Notes: generated from the letters alone by a model not told the origin. A DNA stretch of 64,000 nucleotides from Oscillospiraceae bacterium (GCA_015064185.1 SVSS01000008.1:1-64000); one strand, 5' to 3'; positions 51,476 through 60,623 are shown, numbered from the stretch's first letter. Made by a program: numbers and translations.

Positions 51476-53113
51476 ATGATCATTACGGATTTTCTTGAAA
51501 GTAATGCGAGGCAATTCCCCGATGACGTGGCGTTGGTTGAGATCAACCCCGCCGAAAAGGAAACCAGACGCATGACATGGCGCGATTACGAGCTGGTTGA
51601 GCCTACGCTGCGCGCACCCTACTACCGCCGCGAGATCACTTGGCGCGTATTTGACGAAAAAGCGAACCGCTTTGCAAACGCGTTAACGGCGCGCGGCATC
51701 GGCAAGGGCGACAAGGTTGCCATTTTGCTGATGAACTGCATCGAGTGGCTGCCGATCTATTTCGGAATTCTTAAAACAGGCGCGCTTGCCGTGCCGCTGA
51801 ACTTCCGCTATGCTGCAAGCGAAATTACATATTGCCTTGAGCTTGCTGAGGCAGATGCTTTGGTATTTGGCCCCGAGTTTATCGGGCGCGTGGAGGAGAT
51901 CGCCGATACGATCAGCCAAAACCGCTTGCTGATCTATGCAGGCGCGGGCTGCCCCTCCTTTGCCGAGGATTATGCCGAAATGACCGCTGAGTGCTCGGGT
52001 GTTTATCGCACTCCCAAGATCTCTGAGGATGACGACGCCGCTATCTATTTTTCCTCGGGCACAACGGGCTTCCCAAAGGCGATCCTGCACTCGCATCGCG
52101 CTTTGGTGCACGCCTGCCGCACAGAGCAAATCCATCACAGCCAAACACGTGATGACGTATTTTTATGCATTCCTCCCCTTTACCACACGGGCGCTAAGAT
52201 GCACTGGTTCGGCAGCCTTCTTTCCTGCTCAAAGGCAGTGATCTTGAAGGGCACATCCCCCGAAACGATCCTGCGTGCCGCATCCGAGGAGCATTGCTCT
52301 ATCGTGTGGCTCTTGGTGCCGTGGGCACAGGATATTCTTGCCGCGCTTGACAGTGGCAAGCTAAAGCTTTCAGATTACGATCTTAAAAATTGGCGCTTGA
52401 TGCACATCGGTGCCCAGCCCGTTCCCAAGAGCCTCATTCGCCGCTGGAAGGAATACTTCCCGCATCACGATTACGATACCAACTACGGCTTATCCGAGTC
52501 GATCGGCCCCGGCGCTGTGCACCTTGGTGTTGAAAACGTACACAAGGTCGGTGCCATCGGCAAAGCGGGCTTTGGTTGGGAAACCAAAATTACCGATGCC
52601 GTGGGGCAAGAGGTTGCACGCGGCGAGGTTGGCGAGCTTTGCCTGCGCGGCCCGGGTGTGATGAAGTGCTATTACAACGATGAGGCGGCCACTGCTGCGA
52701 CACTCCGTGACGGCTGGCTTTGCACGGGCGATATGGCAATGGAGGATGAGGACGGCTTTATCTTCCTTGTTGACCGCAAGAAGGACGTCATCATCACGGG
52801 CGGTGAGAACCTTTACCCCGTACAGATCGAGGACTTCCTTTCGGGCTTTGACAAGATCAAGGACGTTGCCGTCATCGGCTTGCCCGACGTACGTCTTGGC
52901 GAGATCGCGGTTGCCGTGATCGAGCTAAAAGAGGGCGTTAGCTGTACCGAAGAAGAGATTATGGAATTTTGCCAAAATCTGCCCCGCTACAAGCGCCCCC
53001 GCAAGCTGATCTTTGCCAAGGTGCCGCGCAACCCCACCGGCAAGATCGAAAAGCCCAAGCTCCGCCAGATCTACGGCGGCGAGCGTTTGGTCGCGGCACA
53101 AAATAACGGCTAA
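51476..53113 (+). CDS. AMP-binding acyl/aryl-CoA ligase
   Basis: About 545 residues from the ATG at 51476 (gagg, 9-nt spacing; the frame before it is upstream of the mRNA start). ANL superfamily: P-loop YFSSGTTGFPKAILHS, DTNYGLSES, GWLCTGDMAMEDEDGFIFLVDRKKD, and C-terminal VPRNPTGKIEKPKLR with the catalytic Lys. Forms acyl-CoA from a carboxylic acid, ATP and CoA. Leads an operon with iorA, iorB, paaK and an ACT protein, so the acid is probably aryl or branched-chain, or this ligase releases ATP in reverse. Confidence 0.88.
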   Translation: MIITDFLESNARQFPDDVALVEINPAEKETRRMTWRDYELVEPTLRAPYYRREITWRVFDEKANRFANALTARGIGKGDKVAILLMNCIEWLPIYFGILKTGALAVPLNFRYAASEITYCLELAEADALVFGPEFIGRVEEIADTISQNRLLIYAGAGCPSFAEDYAEMTAECSGVYRTPKISEDDDAAIYFSSGTTGFPKAILHSHRALVHACRTEQIHHSQTRDDVFLCIPPLYHTGAKMHWFGSLLSCSKAVILKGTSPETILRAASEEHCSIVWLLVPWAQDILAALDSGKLKLSDYDLKNWRLMHIGAQPVPKSLIRRWKEYFPHHDYDTNYGLSESIGPGAVHLGVENVHKVGAIGKAGFGWETKITDAVGQEVARGEVGELCLRGPGVMKCYYNDEAATAATLRDGWLCTGDMAMEDEDGFIFLVDRKKDVIITGGENLYPVQIEDFLSGFDKIKDVAVIGLPDVRLGEIAVAVIELKEGVSCTEEEIMEFCQNLPRYKRPRKLIFAKVPRNPTGKIEKPKLRQIYGGERLVAAQNNG

Positions 53114-53143
53114 TTTTATCACGACAAAGAAGGAACTGTATTT

Positions 53144-54886
53144 ATGAAAAAACTAATGATTGGCAACGAGGCTGTTGCCAGAGGCCTTTACGAGGGCGGA
53201 ATCGGGCTTGTTTCAAGCTACCCCGGCACTCCCTCTACCGAAATTACTGAGTTTTTGGCTACATATAGCGACATTCACAGCGAATGGGCACCCAACGAAA
53301 AGGTTGCCGCCGAGGTAGCCTTCGGCGCTTCGCTTGGCGGAATGCGCACTGCATGTGCCATGAAGCACGTTGGTCTTAACGTTGCCGCGGACCCCCTTTT
53401 CACCCTTTCTTATACGGGTGTAACGGGCGGTATGGTGATCTGCGTTGCCGATGACCCCGCCATGCACTCCTCGCAAAATGAGCAGGATTCGCGCCACTAT
53501 GCGATTGCCGCAAAGGTGCCGATGCTGGAGCCTGCCGATTCTGCCGAGGCGCTTGCCTTCTCCCGTGATGCCTTTGCACTCTCTGAGCAGTTTGATACCC
53601 CCGTGCTCCTGCGCATGTGCACACGCGTGGCGCACAGCCAATCTGTTGTTGAGCTTGGCGAACGCGTGAGCGTTGAAACCAAGCCTTATGTAAAAAACGG
53701 CGCAAAATACATCATGATGCCCGGCAACGCCAAAAAGCGTCACCCCGTGGTTGAGGAGCGCACCAAGGCGCTTGCCGCTTATGCCGAGAATTGCCCCTAT
53801 AACCGTGTTGAGATGGGTGGCACCAAGATCGGTATCATCACCTCGGGCACATGCTACCAATATGTAAAAGAGGTGTTTGGTGACAGCGTATCCGTTTTGA
53901 AGATCGGTATGCCCTACCCTCTGCCCGAAAAGCTCTTCCGCGATTTTGCCGCAAAGGTAGAAACGCTTTACGTTATTGAGGAGCTTGACGGCATTATCGA
54001 GGCACATTGCCAATCGCTTGGCATTGATGTTATTGGCAAGGAGCTCTTCTCTCCCATTGGCGAGTACTCGCAGGGCTCTATCCGTGCGGCTTTCGGGCTT
54101 GAAGAGCCGAAATCCACCGCGCTTGACGAGGTACTGCCCATGCGCCCCCCCATGATGTGTGCAGGCTGTCCGCACCGCGGCATTTACTACACGCTCGCGA
54201 AAAACAAGGTAACCGTGATCGGTGATATCGGCTGCTACACGCTTGGCGCGCAGCCGCCCCTTTCTGCCGTTGACAGTACCCTTTGCATGGGTGCCTCTGT
54301 TTCGGGCGTACACGGCTTCAACCTTGCCAGAGGCAAGGATGCCGAGAAAAAGACGGTTGCCGTTATTGGCGACTCCACCTTTATGCACTCGGGCATGACG
54401 GGCCTTGTCAACATCGCCTACAATGCCTCCAACTCCACTGTTATCATTCTTGACAACTCTATCACAGGCATGACGGGTCACCAGCAAAACCCCACAACAG
54501 GCTACAACATCAAGGGCGATCCTGCCGCTAAGGTAGATCTTGAAGCACTGTGCCGCGCGTTGGGCATTCACCGTGTGCGCGTGGTAGATCCTTACGATCT
54601 TGCGGCATGTGATGCGGCAATCAAAGAGGAGCTTGCTGCCGAGGAGCCCTCTGTTATCATTTCCCGCCGCCCCTGCGTGCTTCTGAAATCTGTAAAAACC
54701 GCACCCGCGCTTCGTGTCAACGAGGACAAGTGCAAGAAGTGCAAGAGATGCGCGACGCTCGGTTGCCCTGCGATCAGCATCAAGGGCGGCAAGGCATCCA
54801 TTGATGCAACGCTCTGCGTTGGCTGTGAGGTTTGCGTTGAACTTTGCAAATTTGACGCCATTGAAAAAGGAGGTTGCGCAAAATGA
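53144..54886 (+). CDS. iorA: indolepyruvate ferredoxin oxidoreductase, alpha subunit
   Basis: 580 residues. Pyruvate:ferredoxin-oxidoreductase-type domains: SSYPGTPSTEITEF near the start, a TPP domain with GDIGCYTLGAQPPL, GDSTFMHSGMTGL and NSITGMTGHQQNP, and a C-terminal ferredoxin domain with CKKCKRCATLGCP and CVGCEVCVELC. Oxidises arylpyruvates to aryl-acetyl-CoA with reduced ferredoxin, or runs backwards. Overlaps iorB by 4 nt. Confidence 0.96.
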   Translation: MKKLMIGNEAVARGLYEGGIGLVSSYPGTPSTEITEFLATYSDIHSEWAPNEKVAAEVAFGASLGGMRTACAMKHVGLNVAADPLFTLSYTGVTGGMVICVADDPAMHSSQNEQDSRHYAIAAKVPMLEPADSAEALAFSRDAFALSEQFDTPVLLRMCTRVAHSQSVVELGERVSVETKPYVKNGAKYIMMPGNAKKRHPVVEERTKALAAYAENCPYNRVEMGGTKIGIITSGTCYQYVKEVFGDSVSVLKIGMPYPLPEKLFRDFAAKVETLYVIEELDGIIEAHCQSLGIDVIGKELFSPIGEYSQGSIRAAFGLEEPKSTALDEVLPMRPPMMCAGCPHRGIYYTLAKNKVTVIGDIGCYTLGAQPPLSAVDSTLCMGASVSGVHGFNLARGKDAEKKTVAVIGDSTFMHSGMTGLVNIAYNASNSTVIILDNSITGMTGHQQNPTTGYNIKGDPAAKVDLEALCRALGIHRVRVVDPYDLAACDAAIKEELAAEEPSVIISRRPCVLLKSVKTAPALRVNEDKCKKCKRCATLGCPAISIKGGKASIDATLCVGCEVCVELCKFDAIEKGGCAK

Positions 54887-55455
54887 AGACCACAAACATT
54901 ATGATCGTTGGCGTGGGCGGACAAGGTAGCCTGCTTGCCTCAAAGCTCCTTGGCTCCCTTTTGCTTGACGAGGGCTATGACGTAAAGGTTTCCGAGGTGC
55001 ATGGCATGAGCCAGCGCGGCGGAAGTGTTGTTACATATGTAAAATTTGGCGAAAAGGTATACTCTCCCATCATTACCGAGGGCGAAGCGGATTACATCCT
55101 CTCCTTCGAGAAGCTTGAGGCTGCACGCTGGGCATCCTGCCTCAAGGACGGTGGCAGAATCATTGTAAACACCCAGCAGATCGATCCTATGCCTGTTCTC
55201 ATTGGCAATGCTGAATATCCCGAAGAAGTGCTTGATGCGCTGACCGCCAAGGACATTTCGGTGGATGCACTCGACGCCCTTGCGATCGCAAACGACGCAG
55301 GCAGTGCGAAGGCTGTTAATATCGTATTGCTTGCACGCCTTGCAAAGCTCCTTGATATCCCTTACGAAAAGTGGCTTGCCGCTATCGAGAAGAATGTAAA
55401 GCCGCGTTTTGTTGAACTCAATCAAAAGGCTTTTTCAATCAGCTACAAAAAATAA
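54883..55455 (+). CDS. iorB: indolepyruvate ferredoxin oxidoreductase, beta subunit
   Basis: 190 residues from the ATG overlapping the iorA stop (aaggaggt upstream). POR gamma-type domain: IMIVGVGGQGSLLASKLLG, EVHGMSQRGGSVVTYVKFG, then YILSFEKLEAARW. Carries the CoA-binding part of the complex. Full length. Confidence 0.96.
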   Translation: MKTTNIMIVGVGGQGSLLASKLLGSLLLDEGYDVKVSEVHGMSQRGGSVVTYVKFGEKVYSPIITEGEADYILSFEKLEAARWASCLKDGGRIIVNTQQIDPMPVLIGNAEYPEEVLDALTAKDISVDALDALAIANDAGSAKAVNIVLLARLAKLLDIPYEKWLAAIEKNVKPRFVELNQKAFSISYKK

Positions 55456-55479
55456 ATCGAACGAAAGGGTCAAAAAGTC

Positions 55480-56790
55480 ATGGAAAAGCGTTATTATCAA
55501 CCCGAAATTGAAACCATGCCGCGCGAGCAGCTGAAAGCCCTGCAATCCGAAAAGCTGATAAAGCAGGTCAAGCACGTATGGGAGCACTGCCCCCCCTATC
55601 GCAAAAAAATGGAAGAAAAGGGTGTAACGCCCGATGATATTAAGGGCATTGAGGATCTTTACAAGCTTCCGTTTGTCACAAAGAGCGATCTGCGCGACAC
55701 CTACCCTTACGGTATGCTTGCCGCACCGCTTTCCGATTGTGTACGTATCCAATCGACATCGGGCACAACGGGCAAGCGCGTAATTGCTTATTATACCCAA
55801 AAGGATGTTGACCTTTGGGAGGATTGCTGCGCACGCGCTATTGTGGCTGTCGGCGGCACCAAGGAGGACGTTGTTCAGGTCGGTTACGGCTATGGCTTAT
55901 TTACAGGCGGCGCGGGGCTTCATGGCGGCTCTCACAAGGTAGGGTCTTTGACGCTGCCGATGTCGAGCGGCAACACCGAGCGCCAGATCCAATTCATGAT
56001 GGATCTAAAATCTACCATTCTTTGCTGCACCCCCTCCTACGCCGCATATCTTGGTGAGGCGTTGAAGGAGGCGGGCTACAAGCCCGAGGATAATTCCCTC
56101 AAGGCAGGCATTTTCGGTGCCGAGCCCTGGACAGAGGAGATGCGCCGTGATATTGAAGCAAGCCTTGGCATTAAGGCTTACGATATCTACGGTCTTACCG
56201 AAACCTCCGGCCCCGGTGTAGCCTTTGAATGTGAAGCACAAAAGGGCATGCACATCAACGAGGACCACTTCCTCGCTGAGATCATTGACCCCGATACGGG
56301 CGAAGTTCTGCCCGAGGGCAGCAAGGGCGAGTTGGTATTCACCTCGCTTGACAAGGAAGCGTTCCCTCTCTTGCGTTACCGCACGCGCGATATCTGTGTG
56401 CTTGATCGCACGCCCTGTGCCTGCGGCCGCACGCATGTGCGCATGGCTAAGCCCATGGGCAGAAGCGATGATATGATGATCATTCGCGGTGTAAACGTGT
56501 TCCCGAGCCAGATCGAAACCGTACTCTTAAACGAGGGCTATGCCCCCAACTACCAGATCGTTGTGGACCGTGCAAAGAACAACGATACACTCGATGTTTA
56601 CGTAGAGCTCTCCCCCGAGCAGTTTACCGATACCGTGAGTGGCATTACCGCGCGCGAAAAGGCACTGGCGGGTGCAATGCGTACCATGCTTGGCATTGGT
56701 GCTGTTATTCACTTGGTTGCCCCCAAGACCATTGCACGAAGCGAAGGCAAGGCAGTACGCGTCATTGACAAGCGCAAGCTGCACGACTAA
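55480..56790 (+). CDS. paaK: phenylacetate-CoA ligase
   Basis: 436 residues of the PaaK family. SGTTGKRVIAYYTQKD P-loop, YDIYGLTETSGPGVA, RTRDICVLDRTPCACGRTH, and GRSDDMMIIRGVNVFPSQIE. Activates phenylacetate or indoleacetate to the CoA thioester, the substrate for reductive carboxylation by IorAB, or in reverse makes ATP from arylacetyl-CoA. No phenylacetate-ring degradation genes nearby, so the role is anaerobic aromatic amino acid metabolism. Confidence 0.95.
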   Translation: MEKRYYQPEIETMPREQLKALQSEKLIKQVKHVWEHCPPYRKKMEEKGVTPDDIKGIEDLYKLPFVTKSDLRDTYPYGMLAAPLSDCVRIQSTSGTTGKRVIAYYTQKDVDLWEDCCARAIVAVGGTKEDVVQVGYGYGLFTGGAGLHGGSHKVGSLTLPMSSGNTERQIQFMMDLKSTILCCTPSYAAYLGEALKEAGYKPEDNSLKAGIFGAEPWTEEMRRDIEASLGIKAYDIYGLTETSGPGVAFECEAQKGMHINEDHFLAEIIDPDTGEVLPEGSKGELVFTSLDKEAFPLLRYRTRDICVLDRTPCACGRTHVRMAKPMGRSDDMMIIRGVNVFPSQIETVLLNEGYAPNYQIVVDRAKNNDTLDVYVELSPEQFTDTVSGITAREKALAGAMRTMLGIGAVIHLVAPKTIARSEGKAVRVIDKRKLHD

Positions 56791-56810
56791 TACCGAAGGG
56801 AGATAACGAA

Positions 56811-57242
56811 ATGGCTATCAAACAACTGACCGTATTTGTAGAAAACCGCCAAGGAGCGCTGGTTGAGATCACCGATCTCTTTGCCTCCTACGGCGTAGAT
56901 ATGCGCGCCCTCTCGATTGCCGATACGCAGGATTTCGGCATTTTGCGCGTGATCGTAAACGATACCGCCGAAGCACTCCGCATCCTTCACAGCAAGGGCT
57001 ACCTTGTACAGGCAACCGACGTGATTGCCGTAAAGATCTCCGACGCACCCGGCAAGCTCTCCGCCGCCCTGCACGCGCTTAACGTTGCAGACATTAACGT
57101 AGAGTATCTTTACGCATTCCTTGCACGCACGCAACGCCACGCTTATGTGGTACTTCGTGTGGAAGATAACGCCGCCGCCTCAAGCGTGCTTGAGGATGCA
57201 GGCTTCCACATGGTTAGCGAGGAAGATATTAAAAAGCTTTAA
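56811..57242 (+). CDS. tandem ACT-domain protein
   Basis: 143 residues with two ACT domains (IKQLTVFVENRQGALVEIT at 3-21 and VIAVKISDAPGKLSAALHAL in the second half). ACT pairs bind amino acids. In clostridial ior-paaK operons such a gene is commonly the last; it may sense aromatic amino acids and regulate the enzymes. Confidence 0.88.
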   Translation: MAIKQLTVFVENRQGALVEITDLFASYGVDMRALSIADTQDFGILRVIVNDTAEALRILHSKGYLVQATDVIAVKISDAPGKLSAALHALNVADINVEYLYAFLARTQRHAYVVLRVEDNAAASSVLEDAGFHMVSEEDIKKL

Positions 57243-57248
57243 AAAAAC

Positions 57249-57281
57249 GTGCCGCTTCTTAAGGAAGCGGCACATTTTTTG
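57249..57281 (+). terminator. terminator of the aryl-acid operon
   Basis: gtgccgcttc / gaagcggcac stem and a T-run; also suits the convergent trxB. Confidence 0.88.
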
Positions 57282-57285
57282 TTTG

Positions 57286-58215
57286 TTATTTACATGCTTG
57301 TGTTAAATATTCCTCTGCAAAATGCGCGGCAACCGCGCCGTCAGCCGTAGCGGTTACGATCTGCCTTAATGCCTTCGTGCGCACATCACCCACGGCAAAC
57401 ACGCCTCCAAGGCTTGTTCTTGTGGTTTCATCAGCCACCACGTACCCTGCCTCATCAAGCGCGACCTGCCCTTTCACAAGGTCGGTTGCGGGCGTGCGCC
57501 CGATGCTGATAAAGAGCCCATCGAGTGCAAGCGTTTCACGTGCACCATCTCCAACGCTCTCAATGACCGCGCCCGTAAGTTTCCCTTCAGCCAAAAGCTC
57601 TACTACCCTACTGTTCCATTTAAATGCAACGTTTTGTGCCTGCATCAGCGGCTCGTGGTAGATTTTTGTGGCACGAAGTGTATCGCGGCGGTGTATCACA
57701 TACACCTTTTTGCAAATTCTTGAAAGATAGAGTGCATCGGCAGCAGCGGAGTTTCCACCACCCACCACGGCAACCGTTTTTCCGCGGAAAAACATACCGT
57801 CACATGCGGCACAGTATCCGAGCCCGCGCCCAACAAGCGCTTGCTCATTTTCAACACCGAGGTGACGGTGCGTGGCACCCGTTGCAAGGATCACGGTTTT
57901 GGCATGAATATCGGCTGTATCGGTTTTGATCTGTTTAGGAGATGCCGTGAGATTTAGCGAGAGCACCTCTGCGTTTAACGTTTCTGCCCCAAAGCGCACA
58001 GCACCCTGCTGCATATTAGCACCAAGTGTAAATCCGTCAACCCCTTCGGGAAAACCGGGATAATTATCGATTTGTGCGGTTTCGGTCATCTGCCCACCGG
58101 GGGAAAGCTTTTCGATGAGCACGGTATCAAGCCCTGCCCTTGTTGCGTAAAGCGCGGCGGTGTAACCCGCAGGGCCTCCGCCTACAACGGCAACGTCATA
58201 AATCTTATCTGACAT
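57286..58215 (-). CDS. trxB: thioredoxin reductase
   Basis: 309 residues. FAD motif GGGPAGYTAALYATRAG at the start, redox CAAC (GLGYCAACDGMFF) where CATC is usual, NAD(P)H motif VVGGGNSAAADALYL, and VGDVRTKALRQIVTAT near the end. Reduces thioredoxin TrxA encoded 11 nt upstream. Confidence 0.95.
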   Translation of the reverse strand: MSDKIYDVAVVGGGPAGYTAALYATRAGLDTVLIEKLSPGGQMTETAQIDNYPGFPEGVDGFTLGANMQQGAVRFGAETLNAEVLSLNLTASPKQIKTDTADIHAKTVILATGATHRHLGVENEQALVGRGLGYCAACDGMFFRGKTVAVVGGGNSAAADALYLSRICKKVYVIHRRDTLRATKIYHEPLMQAQNVAFKWNSRVVELLAEGKLTGAVIESVGDGARETLALDGLFISIGRTPATDLVKGQVALDEAGYVVADETTRTSLGGVFAVGDVRTKALRQIVTATADGAVAAHFAEEYLTQACK

Positions 58216-58226
58216 AACTGCCCCGC

Positions 58227-58535
58227 TTATTGCAAAAGGTCAAGCAGGCGCGCCTTGGTCTGTGCACCGAGGGTCTGATTGACGACCTCGCCGTTTTTCA
58301 GGACAAACAAGGAAGGAATGCTCATCACGCCAAATTTTTCGGCAAGCTCGCCCTCGGCATCCACGTTGATCTTACAGATCTTGTATTCGGGGTGCTCTGC
58401 GGCGATCTCGTCAAGCACGGGCGCGATCATGCGGCACGGACCGCACCAATCCGCGTAAAAATCAAGCAAAACGGGCTTTTCGCTTTGCAGAACCTCGTTT
58501 TCAAAATTTTCCTTATTGACATAAACAACAAACAT
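58227..58535 (-). CDS. trxA: thioredoxin
   Basis: 102 residues from the ATG at 58535 (aaggag, 8-nt spacing). Active site WCGPC with Cys31 and Cys34 (FYADWCGPCRMIAPVLDEIA), cis-Pro in GVMSIPSLFVL. Co-directional with trxB and the ZIP gene. Confidence 0.96.
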   Translation of the reverse strand: MFVVYVNKENFENEVLQSEKPVLLDFYADWCGPCRMIAPVLDEIAAEHPEYKICKINVDAEGELAEKFGVMSIPSLFVLKNGEVVNQTLGAQTKARLLDLLQ

Positions 58536-58580
58536 ATTCCAATCTCCTTTTTTATTTAGTATTTGTATCATTTTATTGAA

Positions 58581-59336
58581 TTAACCAAGCAACACATCCA
58601 TCGCGAGCATCAGGCAAAAGCCAACAAGCAAGGCAAAGGTTGCGCCCTTTTCGCCGCCGTGTGCATGGGTTTCGGGGATCATTTCATCGCTGACCACATA
58701 AAGCATCGTGCCGCCCGCAAAGGCAAGCGCAAAGGGGAGCACCGCCGCAGCAAGGCTGACGGCAAAATACCCGATAAACGTGCCGACCACCTCAACCACG
58801 CCCGTCAGGGACGCATATAAAAAGGTTTTACGCGGTGAGATCCCTGCTGCCAGCATCGGGCCGATGATGACCATGCCCTCAGGGATATTTTGTAGTGCAA
58901 TGCCGAGCGCGATCATCAAGGCATCCCCCGTATTACCCGAGCCAAAGCCAACACCTGCGGCAATCCCCTCGGGTAGGTTATGAATGGCGATCGCCATGAC
59001 AAACAAAAACACTTTGTTTAACCGTTCGTTGCCATGATGCGCCTCCTCCGCGCCACCCGCGAGTCTGTGCAAGTGCGGAACAAGGCGGTCAACGAGGACA
59101 AGGCAAAAGGCACCTGCAAAAATGCCGCCAATCACGATCAAAAGTCCCAAGCGCCCTGCATAATCAAAGGCAGGGAGAATGAGCCCCAGCACTGCCGCCG
59201 CCAGCATCACACCTGCCGCAAAGGCAAGCACGATATCGCTGAAGCGGTGCGATGTTTTTTTAAAGAAAAATCCGATCACGGCGCCAAAAACCGTGGCGCC
59301 ACCGACACCAAGTGCCGTTAAAAGAACAAGTCGCAT
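58581..59336 (-). CDS. ZIP-family metal transporter
   Basis: 251 residues, eight predicted transmembrane helices. Metal-binding HNLPEGIAAGVGFGS (helix IV) and LQNIPEGMVI (helix V), and a His-containing loop between helices III and IV (LAGGAEEAHHGNE). ZupT/ZIP-type divalent-cation importer (Zn, Fe). First gene before trxA. Confidence 0.93.
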   Translation of the reverse strand: MRLVLLTALGVGGATVFGAVIGFFFKKTSHRFSDIVLAFAAGVMLAAAVLGLILPAFDYAGRLGLLIVIGGIFAGAFCLVLVDRLVPHLHRLAGGAEEAHHGNERLNKVFLFVMAIAIHNLPEGIAAGVGFGSGNTGDALMIALGIALQNIPEGMVIIGPMLAAGISPRKTFLYASLTGVVEVVGTFIGYFAVSLAAAVLPFALAFAGGTMLYVVSDEMIPETHAHGGEKGATFALLVGFCLMLAMDVLLG

Positions 59337-59365
59337 AACAACCTCCGCTTACTGCTTCTTTATTT

Positions 59366-59394
59366 ATTTTAGCACAAAAAAATAAAATATGCAA
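59366..59394 (-). promoter_or_regulatory. promoter of the ZIP-trxA-trxB unit
   Basis: Minus strand TTGCAT (complement of 59389-59394), 17-bp spacer, TAAAAT (complement of 59366-59371). Confidence 0.6.
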
Positions 59395-59465
59395 GCATTG
59401 ACAACGACATATCATGATGTTATTAATCATTATCGGAAATCACATGTAGAAGCGAGGGCTCAAAA

Positions 59466-60121
59466 ATGGATCTGACAAATAAGACAGTTTGCTTTCTTGG
59501 CGACAGTATCACTAAGGGGCACAGCGCAAGTGCACCGGAAAAGTGCTACGTTTCCCTGTTTGCGGCAGCGCACCCCGAGGCAACGGTACACAATTTCGGC
59601 ATCAGCGGCACGTGCATTGCAAAGCACTACTTTCCGAAAAAAGGAATGGATCGCAAAAATTTTATCACCCGCTTGGCAGAGATGCCCGAGCACGCTGATC
59701 TTGTTTGCGTATTTGGCGGCACCAACGATTTCGGCAGAGGTGATGCACCGATGGGTAAATTCGGCGACACCGAAAACGACACCTTTTACGGTGCGCTTTA
59801 TGCCCTGTCCCTCGCCCTCATTAACAAGTATCCCACCGCACGCATCGTCTTCTTCACACCCCTGCATCGAAACCGCAAGGGTGACAGCAACGTTGCCGTA
59901 CGTGCTGACGGAGAGTGGACGCTTGAGGATTACGTCAATGCCGTGCGCAAAAACGCCGCATACTTCGCCTTCCCCGTACTCGATCTTCACGTAATGTCGG
60001 GCTTCCAGCCGCAGGTTCCCATCATTAAGGAGCTCTACACTGCCGACGGCTGCACCCGAACGATAGAGGTTATGAAAAGCTGTTCCACATCGTGAACAAT
60101 TTTATTGAGCATCTTGAATAA
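59466..60121 (+). pseudogene. SGNH/GDSL hydrolase with 3' frameshift
   Basis: The open frame gives 209 residues (59466-60095). GDSIT with Ser14, FGGTNDFG and FFTPLHRN are typical SGNH motifs. At about 60050 the frame leaves the family; adding one C after ggc restores DGLHPNDRGYEKLF, i.e. the Asp-x-x-His block, then HIVNNFIEHLE and a stop at 60119-60121. So a one-base deletion removes the catalytic Asp/His from the annotated product. It may be a true pseudogene or a sequencing/assembly error. Confidence 0.85.
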
Positions 60122-60127
60122 GGTAGG

Positions 60128-60158
60128 AAACAGGCACCGCCAAAGCGGTGCCTGTTTT
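60128..60158 (+). terminator. terminator after the SGNH gene
   Basis: aaacaggcaccgc / gcggtgcctgttt stem, caaa loop, T-run. Confidence 0.85.
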
Positions 60159-60330
60159 TGGTGCCGGAATGCGTGCCTACCTCGTTTTTACAAAACGAGG
60201 TTGAAAGAACGCCTCGGCGGCTGGACACCGCCGTTTGCTCCGCAAAATCGGCGTTCTTTCCTGCGCCCATTTTGTTTGCATAAACTTTCACCCACAGCAA
60301 GGGCGCAGACCCCCGATTTTCAAAGCACCA
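60159..60330 (-). repeat. tRNA-3'-end-mimicking element (Leu type), distal copy
   Basis: Starts tggtgccggaa (60159-60169), matching the reverse of the tRNA-Leu 3' end, and ends gcacca (60325-60330). Hairpin acctcgtttt-tac-aaaacgaggt (60179-60201) has a 3-nt loop; arms gaaagaacgcc (60203-60213) / ggcgttctttc (60250-60260); gcgccc / gggcgc (60263-60306). More diverged than the proximal copy. Confidence 0.55.
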
Positions 60331-60373
60331 AATAAGAGAGGGCTTCGCTTTTGCGAAGCCCTCTCTTATTTGG
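60328..60373 (-). terminator. terminator between the two Leu-type elements
   Basis: aaataagagagggcttcgc / gcgaagccctctcttattt, tttt loop: 19-bp perfect stem. Confidence 0.8.
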
Positions 60374-60503
60374 TGCCGGAAGCGGGGGTCTGAACCTCTA
60401 TTTCGCCTGCGGCGAAATGTAAAGTTTCGTTTTATACACTGCAGATCTCTTTGTTTTAGTGGAAACTTTAAGCGGGTTCTCCCTGATCCAACTTCCGGCA
60501 CCA
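60371..60503 (-). repeat. tRNA-3'-end-mimicking element (Leu type), proximal copy
   Basis: Outer arms tggtgccggaag (60371-60382) / cttccggcacca (60492-60503), a perfect 12-bp inverted repeat of the tRNA-Leu acceptor end. Next comes cgggggtctgaacc, a copy of the T-arm, then hairpin tttcgcc-tgc-ggcgaaa (60401-60417), arms aaagtttc (60421-60428) / gaaacttt (60462-60469). Same order as the Val and Ser elements. Separated from the tRNA by a terminator. Confidence 0.7.
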
Positions 60504-60539
60504 AAAAAGGGGCTGCCCATTCGGGCGCCCCTTTTTTGG
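60502..60539 (-). terminator. terminator after tRNA-Leu
   Basis: ccaaaaaaggggc / gccccttttttgg stem with inner gccc / gggc. Confidence 0.85.
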
Positions 60540-60623
60540 TGCCGGAAGCGGGGGTCGAACCCGCACGGTATCGCTACCACTGGATTTTGAGTCCAGCACG
60601 TCTGCCAATTCCATCATTCCGGC
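60537..60623 (-). tRNA. tRNA-Leu (CAA)
   Basis: Class II tRNA on the minus strand: acceptor gccggaa / ttccggc, anticodon loop ctcaaaa (anticodon caa), variable arm tggtagcgatacc, T-arm gcgggttcgacccccgc, encoded CCA at 60537-60539. Confidence 0.96.

Noticed and set aside
53213..54895. 560-codon open frame on the minus strand
   Set aside because: Exactly antisense to iorA, no ribosome site and no recognisable domain.
60398..60580. 60-codon minus ORF next to tRNA-Leu
   Set aside because: It spans the tRNA 3' end and the tRNA-mimicking element, with no ribosome site; structured non-coding DNA.
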